Shown one piece after another: positions 1 to 10,458 of a DNA stretch of 64,000 nucleotides. Both the position numbers and the translations under genes were made by a program. The notes below the pieces were generated by a model. The model had not been told where the DNA came from. It did no database searches and saw only the letters and a list, made by a program, of their open reading frames with translations. The stretch comes from Parelaphostrongylus tenuis (taxonomy: Eukaryota; Nematoda; Chromadorea; Rhabditida; Metastrongylidae): NCBI GenBank assembly GCA_019055375.1, contig JAHQIW010000117.1, positions 1 to 64,000 of the forward strand, written 5' to 3'. Within the stretch, counting starts at the first letter, position 1. Every line of letters begins with the position of its first letter.

Positions 1-88
1 TTATATATATCATCGATAGTTATCTGTCTTCCATCGTTCATAATCCATCATTTCCATGCTCTTAGCTGGTAATTGTGAAGTAACATAC

Positions 89-272
89 CGCCATGAAACC
101 GACACTTCCAAAGTGACGAAGAGACGCTTCACTTCATAAGCACTCGAGGTGATATTGCTAATGTGAATCGTACGAGCTACAGGCAAGCGAAAGCTCACAT
201 CCGAACTTATGAAGCGCTGCAGAGCAGCGATAGAAGATTTTGAAGAGGGAATAGCAGCAGCTATGACCAAAG
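89..272 (-). CDS. Candidate internal exon, protein not recognised
   Basis: A 184-bp open stretch is bounded on the minus strand by a strong acceptor (a run of eight T then CAG, at about 273-283) and a GTATGT donor (83-88). It reads about 60 codons without a stop, including the motifs SSKSSIAALQRF, RLPVARTIHISN and YEVKRLFVTLEVS. A homologous 184-bp segment with the same splice signals lies at 39596-39779, but that copy is frame-disrupted. The first part is hydrophobic enough for a membrane segment. I do not recognise the family. It could be part of a serpentine receptor, which is inference only. Confidence 0.4.
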
Positions 273-299
273 CTGAAAAAAAAGACCATTTGCACAGCC

Positions 300-1180
300 C
301 ACCGAAGCTTCGCCATTCATAAAATCAAGATAATTGCACTGCGGACGTTTCGATGGGATGATTGCAGCTTTAGGATATGGATGCTGATAGGGGAAGTAAC
401 CCATCATGCGCAATAATAAACGCGCGCTCATACACTCACTCGAGCTACATATTAGATAAATCTCCACACAGACCTCTATTAGAAATGTTTAGTTGTAAAA
501 AATGTGCTTTCATGCCACGTTTCTTGCAAGGCAAGCGACGCATATGCACAACAGCGGTTGAAAGGTTGTTATTGTACAAGTATATGGTACTACCGCTGAA
601 AAATGAAAGATTTCAAGAGGAGTAGTCACTCTTTGTATCAAAAAATCTTCGTAGAAAATTCAGTCGTGATATTCCATTCTTTATGTAACGATAAGACACC
701 TCTGAGTTATAAACTTCACCTATAATTACCAGTAAACCATCTATGACGTCCGAGCGGCGGGGTGAAATGTGATCTTCTTTTCACTCTTACGGGCAAGATT
801 TCAAAAAAACCAACGTCATCACCAGAATCATCGAGATTTGGGCTATCTAATAAGTATTAAAACTTTAGTGAAGCCATATAGTGTCCCCAGCCGGGAAAAT
901 GAAAAAAATTGGGTGTGGGAATAATTTCATTTTCGCTGTAACAAAGTGTTAAAAAGTTTTTTCTGAAGATAAACAGGTTTTTGTAATCCCAGAGTTTTAA
1001 GCTTCCGAATTATCACCAAATGTCTAAGAGAAAATTTCTTCTGCAGCGATAAAGGCCTTCATACAATCGTGTACCTGAGCTGGTACACGCCGTTCCTGAG
1101 GGTTAGAATGGCGGGAGCAAAAGCAAACAAGCAATTTGAGTGTACTGGTGATCCGTGTCCAAATGTTGATCGACTAGTGC
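300..1180. repeat. Segmental block B, copy 1
   Basis: This block is repeated as direct copies at about 7050-7860 and 54765-55600. On the minus strand, around 660-770, three copies keep one reading frame (RRSDVI, then GLLV, IGE, SEVSYRYIK) with mostly conservative changes. That hints at an old coding exon, possibly membrane-spanning. A second exon-like piece with a TTTTTCAG acceptor lies near 500-600 on the minus strand. In this copy the frames are interrupted, so I treat the block as a decayed duplicate. Confidence 0.6.
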
Positions 1181-1181
1181 A

Positions 1182-1453
1182 ACATGTACTCGTAGCTCAC
1201 TGGTAGGATGCCGCCTGCCGCACGGGCGATCCAGGTCCGTTTCCCGTCCAATGCAGGCAACGCACCATGCAGTGGTGACCCGTAATCGAACGTAGGTCGT
1301 CCAATGTACTTCACCGTCATTTGGTGCATCGGACCACCTGTATTCGAATACGGGTCACCACTACATGGTGCACTGGCCGCATCAGCCAGGAATCGTAACC
1401 CAGATCGCCTGCGCGGCAGGCGGGCATCCTACCACTGAACCACGAGTGCACGT
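1182..1453. repeat. Fold-back repeat of two opposed tRNA-Gly-like halves, copy 1
   Basis: Two arms of about 110-130 bp are inverted around roughly 1310-1325. The left arm (tRNA-like, 1186-1254, plus) and right arm (1379-1449, minus) each resemble a eukaryotic tRNA-Gly(GCC). Both have a TGGTTCAGTGGTAGGATG-type A box, a CTGCCGC anticodon loop and a T arm. The right arm has a damaged B box (GGTTACGATTCC). Acceptor stems mispair, so these are tRNA-derived, not functional tRNA genes. The same structure recurs at 7862-8138, 50446-50716 and 55600-55868. Confidence 0.75.
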
Positions 1454-1611
1454 TGCTTCAGTTGGCTAACGTTCGAATAAGAGTCACCACTGCGATCATT
1501 ACGTTAAGGCTGCGATTTCGACTTTGTAAAACTTTTCGTACCGTTGATCGTATAGAAGAGTACACTTGAAAGCATAGAAGAGCATGTGATTGCATGGTAT
1601 ACGACGGAGTT

Positions 1612-1790
1612 TATCGCACATGTTAAGTTTTAGAAATTCCAGCCAGAAAGCCGACGTATATTCGCTCAATATGCGTATGCCAAACGATAGTCATTGATGT
1701 AATAAATGTCACTAAACGAATCAAATGCCACTGTTAAACTAATTATTATTAGCTATCGATAAATTTGCTTCGAATTTCTGTTAGCTGTAA
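1612..1790 (-). pseudogene. srsx-type receptor, transmembrane 6-7 exon remnant
   Basis: The segment is homologous to the intact exon at 24589-24790. The ERIYVGF-coding stretch and the SLTVAF stretch are recognisable on the minus strand, but indels put them in different frames. The residues corresponding to the NFFVYY end of transmembrane 7 are lost. It is a dead copy of a nematode Srsx-type serpentine receptor exon carried by block B. Confidence 0.7.
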
Positions 1791-2062
1791 ATAAGTCGCT
1801 TTGAATGTAATGATAGAGTTTTTCACTATCATTGTGAAAAAGAATGACAGAATAAATATCTCCACATTCCACAATAAGGATATACAAAACTTTGGACTTC
1901 AAGCAAAAGTTAGACTCTCGTCTCGTCCTTCGTGAGGTTTTTTCAGAGTACTCAACATTAGCGTATATGTCGTGCCTTTACATTCGACTGTTTCTATAGA
2001 CCTTGTTCATAGCAGGATATGATTTGATAACATATCTTGAGCTCTTCATGAGATTTGTTATT
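1791..2062. other. No gene or element recognised
   Basis: AT-rich sequence. I see no splice-bounded ORF, tRNA or inverted repeat here. Confidence 0.5.
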
Positions 2063-2073
2063 GCACTTACACA

Positions 2074-2116
2074 GTGCTAGACACGTGTTTCGGCTTTACA
2101 GCCTTCTCAGTAGCAC
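2074..2116 (-). ncRNA. Hammerhead ribozyme motif, left arm, core slightly degraded
   Basis: Read on the minus strand: stem I is GUGCUA paired with UAGCAC (6 bp, perfect). The core is CUGAGAA, where the consensus is CUGANGA. Stem II is GGCU-GUAA-AGCC (4 bp, perfect). Next come GAAA and the self-complementary stem III CACGUG, with GUC at the cleavage site. The substitution at core position 8 probably abolishes activity of this copy. All other required elements are in the right order and spacing. Confidence 0.65.
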
Positions 2117-2344
2117 GGTGCCTTTATAGTTCAGCTAATTCCTTGCAAGGTGACACCCCTCCCCAAGTTCAAAGGAATCAACGCCAATTTAGCAGAATTG
2201 TCAACCATGAACGGTCGACTGTTTGTACCGCGCTGTCGCGGAATTTTTTCACCAGACATGTGGTGATTTTGCAAATATTTCGAGTCTATTCTTTTGTACG
2301 TAGGTGTGTGCCCCCTGCAAGGATTGACTGAAACGAAAGCCACC

Positions 2345-2387
2345 GTGCTACTGGTGAGGTTGTAAGGCCGAAACATGTGTCTAGTAC
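2345..2387 (+). ncRNA. Hammerhead ribozyme motif, right arm, core slightly degraded
   Basis: Stem I is GUGCUA with UAGUAC (6 bp including one G-U). The core is CUGGUGA, with A6 of CUGANGA changed to G. Stem II is GGUU-GUAA-GGCC with two G-U pairs. GAAA is followed by CAUGUG and the cleavage triplet GUC. Several paired positions differ from the left-arm copy yet remain paired. That compensatory pattern supports a real RNA fold in the ancestor. Confidence 0.65.
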
Positions 2388-2396
2388 TTTAAGTGC

Positions 2397-3159
2397 CTAT
2401 AAAAGGCTTAAGATATGTTAACAGATTATATAGTGGATATATCGTTATGACATTATAACTCTGGTAAAAACGTGGTTCGATGAAGGATTTTTGTCGCTTT
2501 CGTAGATGAGTGGGAAAGTATTGTAAGCCCATTGGGCAGAGCAGTTTTATTTTTCATTTTTTCAGTCATTTTCTAGCAAACTGCAATCTGATCTCACGCA
2601 TTCACTGCCACACATCTGCTCAGACACTGATGTATCACTAGAAATACTTCTTTGTTCTTGTGAAAATGAATTCAGTATGGCTGGAAAGGGGTCATTTGGA
2701 CGAACAACGACCAGTTAACCAGTAGCGCACCGAAGCTTTTCGTAGACGGTATTTTCGGGTGGCGATGATATATTTTTCTCCGTGACGTGTTTTTGAAAAA
2801 ACTAAGGTTTCATCTGATTAGAGGGAAACAAATGAAAAACCGACCTCATTCGCTGGTGAGGAGATTTTCATAGGAGTGTTGGTAACGACTCGAAATCTGA
2901 GATTACTGGCTACAGCCCATGTCGCCAATTTTTCAAAATACCTCTTTATAACGTTGTAATCTCCACACAAAGCTAGCGCATTTTTCTCGTCGGACAGAGC
3001 TCTTTTTAGATTATTTGTATTAACTCGACAGCGTAATGGTTTCTGATTCCAGCGCTGTGTTTATCTCCTAAAAGACCATTTCTCTGGAGCGCAGCAGGTA
3101 GAATAAGTTGCAACTCAGCTTATAATAAGTCGAATCTCCACATGGGAGCACTAGAGTTG
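2397..3159. repeat. Mostly unassigned; contains an inverted copy of a block D segment
   Basis: Positions about 2810-3005 are a diverged inverted copy of 14740-14930 and 57185-57365. Shared stretches include the AAAAAGAGCTCTGTC and GTATTTTGAAAA words. The rest of the stretch shows no ORF, tRNA or terminal repeats that I can support. Confidence 0.5.
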
Positions 3160-3395
3160 TCGCCGATTTGAACCTTTCGATGAAGTTGAAGGAGCTTGTC
3201 AAGAGTTCTCTAATTCAAAGCCGAAGGAGTGCTACTTCGATCAGATCAGAAACCGTGCGGACCGATGGCAAAAATTGGTGGATAATGATGACCTGTATTC
3301 TAGAGAGTTGTTGTTGTTGTTTGTTGTCTAAATATATGCATAAATTTTGCATGTTTTGTCAAACGGTGGAAAATTCCTTTCCTACCTAGTGTCTA
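3160..3395 (+). pseudogene. mariner transposase, C-terminal remnant
   Basis: In one reading frame the segment gives RRFESFDEVEGACQEF followed by NRADRWQKLVDNDDLY. This is the typical C-terminus of mariner transposases, whose last helix usually reads ERW-Q-x(3)-DG-x-YF. Versions with the same ending lie at 25370-25606 and 51700-51946. In this copy only the C-terminal end and the right terminal repeat (TTCCTACCTAG near 3380-3393) remain. It is inactive, and it marks the B/C boundary position. Confidence 0.7.
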
Positions 3396-5780
3396 TAAAG
3401 GTAGCTTATCAGCCTTTATATCCAAGCGATATGTCTAATTGTTGCAGTTCAAGGTATCTAGTGAGCTAAGAGCGATTGCGTCCCAAATATTTGCTTTCTA
3501 TAAAATACTAGGTTGTATAGAATAGTTTCACTGGCCTTGTGCTTGCTGGCTGATTGTTTGTTTCAAATAACTAAGTGAGATTTCTTATTTTTCGAAGTCC
3601 TGGAACATAAAACGACACCCACATCTCATATAGCTTCTTCAGTCATCGAGCAGCTGCTGTTTTGAAGTTTTCGTTCTTTTATTTTAGCTATCATTGCTGT
3701 GAACTTGAATTGATGTCCCGCTATAAATCAAGTAATGTCAGGGTATCCGTTTGAGATACCCGTATTATACGCTCGACTAACTTGTGGCAGGGATCCCAAG
3801 CAGCTGTCAACGCGTATCCAGACCACTGATTTCGGACTTTCAGACCAATCATCATATTACATGATGCACGCGCAAAATATTCACTTAAATACCAAAGCAT
3901 AAATCAGTCAGCTGCAGCAAGGACGAGGTAGTCAATGTCTGAATTCGGCTGCGCATAATGTCAATAAACATGTTTGTCTTATGCACCGTGTAGCAGTTAT
4001 TCAGGGGAATAACTGCTACTTTCCTTCCTCTTCTACGCTTATCCTATCGCATATCGTCAAATAATTAATATTCTAACTATAGATAATAAAAAGGGTAAAG
4101 AAATGAGTCATAGCGTTGGTTAGTGAGCTAAGCCGGCGGATGGACAGTTTTTGTGCTGTTCGGACGGTTATCAGACAAAAGGACGAATTCAGAAACTCGC
4201 GAGCGACTGGCAAGTGCACGCCTCCGATGACACTTTAGTCGCCTCAAATGGCTTTGAGGCGGCAGCCGCCATTCAAACCTTTCCTTACCTTCCTAGATAA
4301 TCTTAGTCATTCCCTCATCTCAATAGGGCTCTCTCGTTCATTTGATAATAGCATATTCTATAAATCACTCCAACAACACTTCTAAGCTTCCCAAGTCTCT
4401 GTCAACCTTATTAATGTCACGCTCTTGATCGCTTGAGTACTTCTCCAGCCTCCCAACCGCGTTATCAGACTCTCAATTACCTATATTCTCTTATCTGCTC
4501 ATCTTTATATTAAGAAGCCTAGGCCAAAAGCAAGCTAAGCTTTTTAGTAAATAATCTACATAATTCTGTACTGCCACATCAGTCCACTTCCTAAGCACTG
4601 TGTTAGCTTTATCCTCATTAACATAATCCTATCCATCTGGATGTCGAACTTATCCAGCCTCCCATTAAGTCACTCTCCAAAGTTGTCTCAGTCGCCACTT
4701 GGCCTTGTCTCACAAGTAACTCCACAATGCTCAGTTAAGTTTTTTTAATGCTATCGTATCTTATCCCAAACCGGCACATCACATAATACCAGCAGCTGTC
4801 AGGTCTCAGGAGATTTTTACCCGATCTTACGTACATGATTTCATAGACCTGCCTCCCTCTGATACTCTGTTATTGATCGCATTTTACCCATAACTTATAC
4901 TCACATTTATCAATATCGTTAGCTGCTGCCGTTGTGTTGAAGAATATAAAATTTGAGTTTTTTGGTGTGTGTTACTCCTAAGGGACGGCTATACAATTCG
5001 GTGCGCGCAGAGCAAAATAGACAATTTTCGCTATTTCATTAAGATTTTCACGCCGACTTACAAACACTTTGGAATTCTCGTACTACTTTGATAGGAAAAG
5101 ATTTTGTCTTTTCGCTCATATGATTTTCGTTTAGATATATGCGTCCATTATAGAGAGAAACGTTGGTTTAATACGGAAATATGCTAAATTTGACTATCAA
5201 TCAACTGCATTGAATTGTATGGAGGATATCACAGTAGATAAAAACCGTGGTTTTGATTTTACATAGTTTTATACAAAACCTAAGAACCATCACAGTGAAT
5301 AAAATTTGAAAACAATGATTAAATTACAACGACAATGTTAATGCATGCTGTATTCGGTACTAGTTCATCGATAAATCTTACTATAACTAACTTTATATCA
5401 ATCATTCGTTTATTTTCAGTTATTCAGAGTCAAAGTAAGCGAGAAAAGGTCGAGTACTTATTGATAGTGGAAAAATTCTGAGCGGCAAGGGACATGTTTG
5501 GATAATAGGCTTTCAACATCGGCATTATGCAAACTATTGGTCAGAATTTGTGTCTCCGGAGCAGTATTCTCGGTGCTTCTATCCCATACGCACCCTCATT
5601 CAAATAAAGTATTTTTTTCCTTTTCGAGGCTTTACTAAGTATCCAACAGCTTGGATATCAATAATCTGAAGGGTGTACTTTACTTCGAACGGTTTCTATA
5701 TCATGCTGTAAAGGTAAAGTAAAATTTTCGGCACTTATGTGTTAGACAGCGACAAATATTCAAATCGATCTCATTCGCTG
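3396..5780. repeat. Segmental block C, copy 1
   Basis: Direct copies lie at 25607-27180 and 51946-54480, with a shorter copy at 8774-9400. No frame is conserved across the copies, and there is no recognised protein, so this is probably intronic or intergenic DNA that was carried along. Beyond about 4940 this copy matches only the 53600-54480 copy. The 25.6 kb copy departs there. Confidence 0.65.
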
Positions 5781-7009
5781 ATCAGGATCCTTTCTCAAAA
5801 GTTTTAGCATTCATTAAAAAGCTCAGAATCTCTAGCCACAACAATGCTTTACCAGTTTCTCGGATCAGCCTTTTATATCGTTGTACCTTACAGAATAGAA
5901 TTTCGTTTCTCATTCGCTTTTCGCCTTCACTTTTACCACGTGTATGAATCGCTGTAAGCACGAAGAACATATTAGCGTATAGAAAACTTCCCGTAGCATC
6001 AGAATCTACGTTTCTATCTAAAGATGCTGTCGATGTGGTGAAAAATCCCAATGAATAGCAAAAATTCAGACGCGATCGGTCGTTCTGCCCTGGCCCCATT
6101 CCTCCGCTCCGTGAGTTGGCCGGTAAGCAAAGTCGCCAAAAAGGTTCATAGCTGAGTGAAATGTGAAGACAAGTCACAGCAACGACATGTTAGTAAGATA
6201 ATCGCCTGATCTGCCGCGTAACTCAATGGTGATCTATCGCATATGAGTTAAAACGGCGGCAACGATTGTTATTTTATTGAGGATGTTTTTTACCTCATCG
6301 ACAGAAACTTCAAATAAAGAAGCGTGATTTTCGCAGAAAGAAAAACTCTGTATAAGCGACAAGCTTTTTGTGCTTCTAGCAATTCATACTCATTGTAAAA
6401 ATAAGGGTGAAATGCGAGTGAGAAATAAATTTTTTTCTAAACGCAGGCACTTCTATGAGAAATTCCTTTCTAGCGAATGAGACTGGCTCATATGTTTGTC
6501 GCCGCCTAACATATAAAAAAAAATTTCTTTTACATTCAAGCATCTTTCGCTAGATAGAGGTTTTCCCTCAGACTTTCATTAACCATTCGATAGTGCAAAT
6601 CTCAGCGATCTCAGTAGTAGGCTGGAGTTTTGAGAGGGACGTTTTAGTGCCTTGTTACAGCTAATAGATCATTGAGTTTCGCACTCAGTGCGGTGTCGAT
6701 CGCGCAGCGCAATTTACATGTGTCATGCGGTGCGCGCCTAGTGTAAGCTCAATGTTCTTTTAGCCGTAATGACGAACTAAATAGTCTTCCTCAGAACTAA
6801 GCATATCCTTTGAATTTTCAAGTCAAATTTGCCGAGATTTGTGTTGTCGAAGAACTGCTGAATTTTTTGAGGAAAGCGTTGCTCATCGAAAGATGCTCAA
6901 GTGTTAAATAACATATTCTTTGCCCTGTTACAGTGTAATACAGAGACCTTTCAAAAATAAATCATATCTTCCAATTTTTCAAGATTTGAGCTATCGAATA
7001 GCTACTTAA
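5781..7009. repeat. Link between blocks C and B; partly missing in the 54.5 kb copy
   Basis: The ends match 54430-54720. The copy at 54.5 kb jumps from the equivalent of about 5845 to about 6780, so roughly 0.94 kb is deleted there or inserted here. The segment includes a 131-codon minus-strand ORF at 5782-6177. It has no recognisable motif and shares sequence with the 2.8 kb and 14.8 kb repeats, so I do not call it a gene. Around 6570-6680 it resembles 16255-16330 (block D). Confidence 0.5.
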
Positions 7010-7860
7010 ATGTCTAGAAAGAGCGAAAAATACTACTTTTTTTGGATATGGTGTGAGGGGGAGAACGCATCAATGATGAACGCGCGCTCTTCCGACACTC
7101 ACTCAAGCTACATATTAGAAATACCTCCACATGGACCTCTATTAGAAATGTTTAGTTTGCAAAAGACGTGCTTTCAAGCTACGTTCTTGCAAGGCAGGCG
7201 ATACCAATGCACAATAGCGGTTGAAAGTTTGTTTTTGTACAACGATATGGTCGTACCGCTGGAAAATGAGGATTTCAAGCGGAGTAGTCACTCTTTGTAT
7301 TTGAAAAATTTTCGTAAGAAGGTTCATTCTTGATATTCCATCCTTTATGTAACGATAAGACACCTCTGAGTTATAAACTTCACCTATAATTACCAATAAA
7401 CCACCTATGACGTCCGAGCGGCGGGGTAGCATTTGAGAAGTGAAATGTGATCTTCTTTTTCCTCTTACGGCGTCATATGGCAGCCCTTCAAAAAACCAAC
7501 GTTATCACCAGAATCCTCAAGTTTGTACCGACTAATAGTATTGAAACGTTAGTGAAGAGCCATACACTGTCCCCAGCCGGACAAATGAAGAAAATTGAGT
7601 GTGAAAATAATTTATTTTCGTCTGTTACAACGTAATAAAAAGCTTTTTTGAAGCTAGAAAGGTTTTTGAAATTGCAGAATTTTCAGCATTCGAATGATCA
7701 CCAAATGTCTAAGAGAAAATTTTCTGCAGCGATAAAGGCCTTCAAACAATCGTGTACCCGAGCTGGTATACGTCGTCCTTTAGGGGTTAAAATGGCGCGA
7801 ACAAAAGCAAACAAGCAATTCGAGTGCACTGGTGACCCGTGTTCAAATGTTGATCGCAAG
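7010..7860. repeat. Segmental block B, copy 2
   Basis: Direct copy of 377-1180 and 54765-55600. The minus strand carries an open frame (7142-7432) starting MLPRRSDVIGGLLVIIGEVY and continuing with SEVSYRYIKDG. This frame is preserved in the other two copies. It may be an old exon of a membrane protein. The family is not recognised. Confidence 0.55.
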
Positions 7861-7861
7861 T

Positions 7862-8138
7862 GCAACATGTACTCGTAGCTTACTGCTAGGACGCCAACTG
7901 CCGCCCATGCGATCCAGGTTCGACTCCCGGCCAATGCGATCAATGCATCATGTGGTGGCGATCCGTAATCGAACGTAGGTCGTCCAATGTACTTCACCGT
8001 CATTTGGTGCATCGGACGACCCACATTCGAATACGGGTCACCACCACACGGCGCATTGGCCGCATTGGCCGAGAATCGAACCGGGATCGCATGCGCGGCA
8101 GTCGAGCATCCTACCACTGAACCACGAGTGCATGTTGT
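7862..8138. repeat. Fold-back repeat of two opposed tRNA-Gly-like halves, copy 2
   Basis: Inverted arms 7862-7990 and about 8010-8138 share tRNA-Gly(GCC)-derived sequence and a second conserved piece (GTGACCCGTATTCGAATG type) towards the loop. The right-arm tRNA-like part is 8062-8131 (minus). It has an intact GGTTCGATTC B box, but at least three anticodon-stem mismatches and two acceptor mismatches. Confidence 0.75.
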
Positions 8139-8259
8139 CGTCCAGCTGGCTAACGTCTGAATACGAGTCACCACTGCGATCACTACGTTAAGGCTGCGAT
8201 TTCGACCTTGTGAAACTTTTCGTACCGTTGATCGTACAGAAGAGTACACTGAGAGCATC

Positions 8260-8680
8260 TGATTGCATAGTATACGAAGGAGTTTGTCGTACATAATTCC
8301 AGCTAGAAAGCCGACGTATATTCGCTCAATATGCGTATGCAAAACGATAGTCATTGATGTAATGAATGTCGAACTAAACGAATAAAATGCCACTGTTAAA
8401 CTGATTATTATTAGCGATCGATAAATTTGCTTCGAATTTCTGTTACCTGTAAATACGTTCGCTTTGAATGTAGTGATAGAGTCTTCTACTCTCTATGTGA
8501 AAAAGGATAGCGGAATCAATATTTTCGCATTCCACGATAATTCACTTATCTTGAGTTTCTTTAGAAAACATATGAATGAAGCATAGCAAGCAATTATTCT
8601 GATGTTGACGGCCATTATGAATACCTGAACACCTTATCGACAAGCCGGACATTGAAGCGGCGACGTAGCAGACAACCTTC
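8260..8680 (-). pseudogene. srsx-type receptor, transmembrane 5-7 exons, broken
   Basis: This equals the two exons of the 24.6-25.0 kb copy: transmembrane 5 at 8546-8680 and transmembrane 6-7 at about 8260-8446. In the transmembrane 5 exon a 2-base deletion near 8635 breaks the frame. In the transmembrane 6-7 exon the reading runs SSTFITSMTIVLHTHIERIY then YVGFLAGI. It loses the TNFFVYY end through a short deletion and runs on out of frame. It is a pseudogene of a nematode Srsx-type chemoreceptor and belongs with the upstream pieces at 9543-9861 and 10680-10790. Confidence 0.75.
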
Positions 8681-8689
8681 CTGAAATTT

Positions 8690-9400
8690 CAAATCCATTC
8701 TTATTCATGACAGTCGCCCATGTATGTATTCTTTCTATCATTTTTCTAACCATTGATTTCCACTATTTTCATATCTATAAAAGCATCTTCTTTAACATGA
8801 TATTCAAGTGATGTATCTAAGTGTTTCATTTAAGGGTATCTGCTAGGGCGAAAAGCGAACACGTCCCAATAGATGCTTTCCGTAAATCACTAAGTTTGTG
8901 GAATAGCTATACTGAGCTTATCCTTGCTGTCTGATAGTTTGTTACAAATAACCAATTGAGGTTTTCTATCTACTGGAGTTTTTTTTCACACAATACGGCA
9001 CTTACTATACATATAGCTTCTTTGAAAATCGAGAGGATCAGCCCCTCTTATATAGTTTTCGTTCTTTTATTTTAGTAATCAATGCTGCGAACTTGAGTTG
9101 ACATGCCGCAGAATCCGAGGAAAGTCAAGGGATCCGTTTCAGATACCAGGATTATACTTTGGGCTAGTTTTGTGGCAGAAATCTCAAGCAGTTGTCAATG
9201 GGTTTCCCACTCATTTCATTTCGAACTTTTAGACCAATCGGTACATCTGATGATGCACACGCACAACCATTCGTAGTAATTTCTATACCAAAGCATCAAT
9301 CATTCAGTTACAGCAAAGACAATGTAGTCATTGCCGGAATTTAGCTGCGCATACTGTCAATTAAGATGTTTGTCTTATGCAGCGGCCAAATCAAACAAAG
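8690..9400. repeat. Segmental block C, short copy with an empty mariner site
   Basis: From 8700 to about 9400 the sequence aligns with 51310-51380 joined directly to 51947-52560. The mariner present at 51381-51945 is absent. The junction is TTTTCATATCTATAAAAG, with the TA target at 8772-8773. This copy therefore shows the pre-insertion arrangement or a clean loss. Confidence 0.65.
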
Positions 9401-9542
9401 GCTGCATTATTCCATTACTTCTGAAAGAACATATCATTGTAGTATTTTGGCTTTTATAAGGAGATAAATGGCCCGTAAAAAATTCTGGGGGGAGAAGCTG
9501 CATTGAAAATTGGCGCAGTTATTTAAAATCAAGAAATGAAGC

Positions 9543-9861
9543 GTACTTTGCCTTCGTCTCCGCAGTAAATATCCAGACGACTGTGGCTGGAGTGTGAAAT
9601 AACGCTAGCAGAACGCCTACTATCATGTATCGTTTCCTGCACAGTTTGTCTATGGTGTGGCTGGAGCTTTTTTGCTTAACTCAATATGAATTGGTGGACT
9701 CTTCTTACATCTAATACTTTACAATCTGAACGTTGCAAGAAGAAACTGACTACATCCTCTGTATCGATAATAACCTATCCAGGGCCAATTTGAGAAGCAT
9801 TAATGCCGAGAATAAACGCTCGAACAGTGGAAGTGATTGCAAGTATGTACAGATATCTTAA
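9543..9861 (-). pseudogene. srsx-type receptor, transmembrane 3 and 4 exons, degraded
   Basis: The minus strand from 9861 reads YLQSLPLFERLFSALMLLK followed by LALDRLLSI. This is the transmembrane 3 and DRL motif of Srsx-like receptors, matching the exon at 32832-32964. After an intron, 9660-9543 reads SHTIDKLCRKRYM and VVWIFT, matching the transmembrane 4 exon at 27508-27625. The donor after the latter is GC rather than GT. With 8260-8680 it forms one decayed gene, further broken by the composite insertion at 9875-10461. Confidence 0.65.
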
Positions 9862-9918
9862 CGTATTTGATGATACTATGAAACCAATGATGATGTAGAG
9901 TGGTGTGGAAAAACATTT

Positions 9919-9990
9919 GAGTCAGCCGGGATTCGAACTCGGATCCTACTCTTTTCGGAAGCATGTGCTAAACCGTTGCACCACCGACGC
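9919..9990 (-). ncRNA. tRNA-like core of a SINE-like element
   Basis: A 72-nt cloverleaf on the minus strand. The acceptor GCGTCGG pairs with CTGACTC with one mismatch. The D stem is GTGC/GCAC, the anticodon stem TGCTT/GAGTA, and the B box GTTCGAATCC is intact. The anticodon loop is CCGAAAA with C at position 33, so it is not a functional tRNA. Flanks AGAGTG-GTGC and GCAC-CACTCT are inverted. It is tRNA-derived; which tRNA is unclear. Confidence 0.6.
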
Positions 9991-10117
9991 TCGTTTTGCA
10001 CTGCACTCTTTCTACGCTATGTGTCAACAGCCAACCGTCTACGGTGTTGCAGGGCAGTCATTATGGACATTGAACCTCCTTTTATTGACAGATATTGGGT
10101 TTCAATAATCAATCTGA

Positions 10118-10458
10118 AATCATTTTTATTTGAACGCTATTGCGGTGTTTGATACTATAAAACTCAATGATGATGTAGAGTGGTGTGCAAAAACGTTTGC
10201 GCCAGCTGGGATTCGAACCCGGACTGTACTCTTTCCGGGAGCATGTGCTAAAGCGTTGCACCATCGACACTCTAGCAGCAGTGATTCTACGATACAACGC
10301 GTTCTGCGCTTCATGTGCAACGGTTTAGCACATGCTCCCGGAAAGAGTAGGATCTGGGTTCGAATCCCGGCTGACGCAAACGTTTTTGCACGCCACTCTA
10401 CATCGTCATTGGATTTCTAATAAATTATAACACCGCATTAGCGGTCAAATAGAAAGGA
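10118..10458. mobile_element. Fold-back element with two divergent tRNA-like units
   Basis: The arms 10118-10285 and about 10300-10458 are inverted copies, each with the GATGTAGAGTGG word and a tRNA-like core. The left core is at 10199-10270 (minus), with D stem GTGC/GCAC, anticodon stem TGCTC/GAGTA and a perfect GGTTCGAATCC B box. The right core is at about 10309-10380 (plus), with a degraded acceptor 5' half. Both keep the loop CCGGAAA. The two read away from each other. Confidence 0.65.

Larger units (their letters stand above)
2063..2396. mobile_element. Small palindromic element with two opposed hammerhead motifs
   Basis: The two ends are inverted copies of each other over about 95 bp. 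The left end starts GCACTTACACAGTGCTAGAC; the right end read backwards starts GGCACTTAAAGTACTAGAC. Each arm carries a hammerhead ribozyme fold (separate entries). The roughly 140-bp middle is not repeated. A related single arm lies at about 39385-39470. The arrangement resembles the inverted or tandem organisation of small non-autonomous retroelements with hammerheads (retrozyme-like). I see no coding capacity and no clear target-site duplication. Confidence 0.65.

Noticed and set aside
5782..6177. A 131-codon minus-strand gene
   Set aside because: No motif, no splice context. It overlaps repeated DNA that is deleted in the 54.5 kb copy and whose relatives at 2.8 and 14.8 kb have no such frame.
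7698..8393. A 231-codon minus-strand gene
   Set aside because: The frame starts in a broken srsx exon and then runs through the tRNA-Gly fold-back repeat and block B. It is open by chance and not preserved in the other copies.
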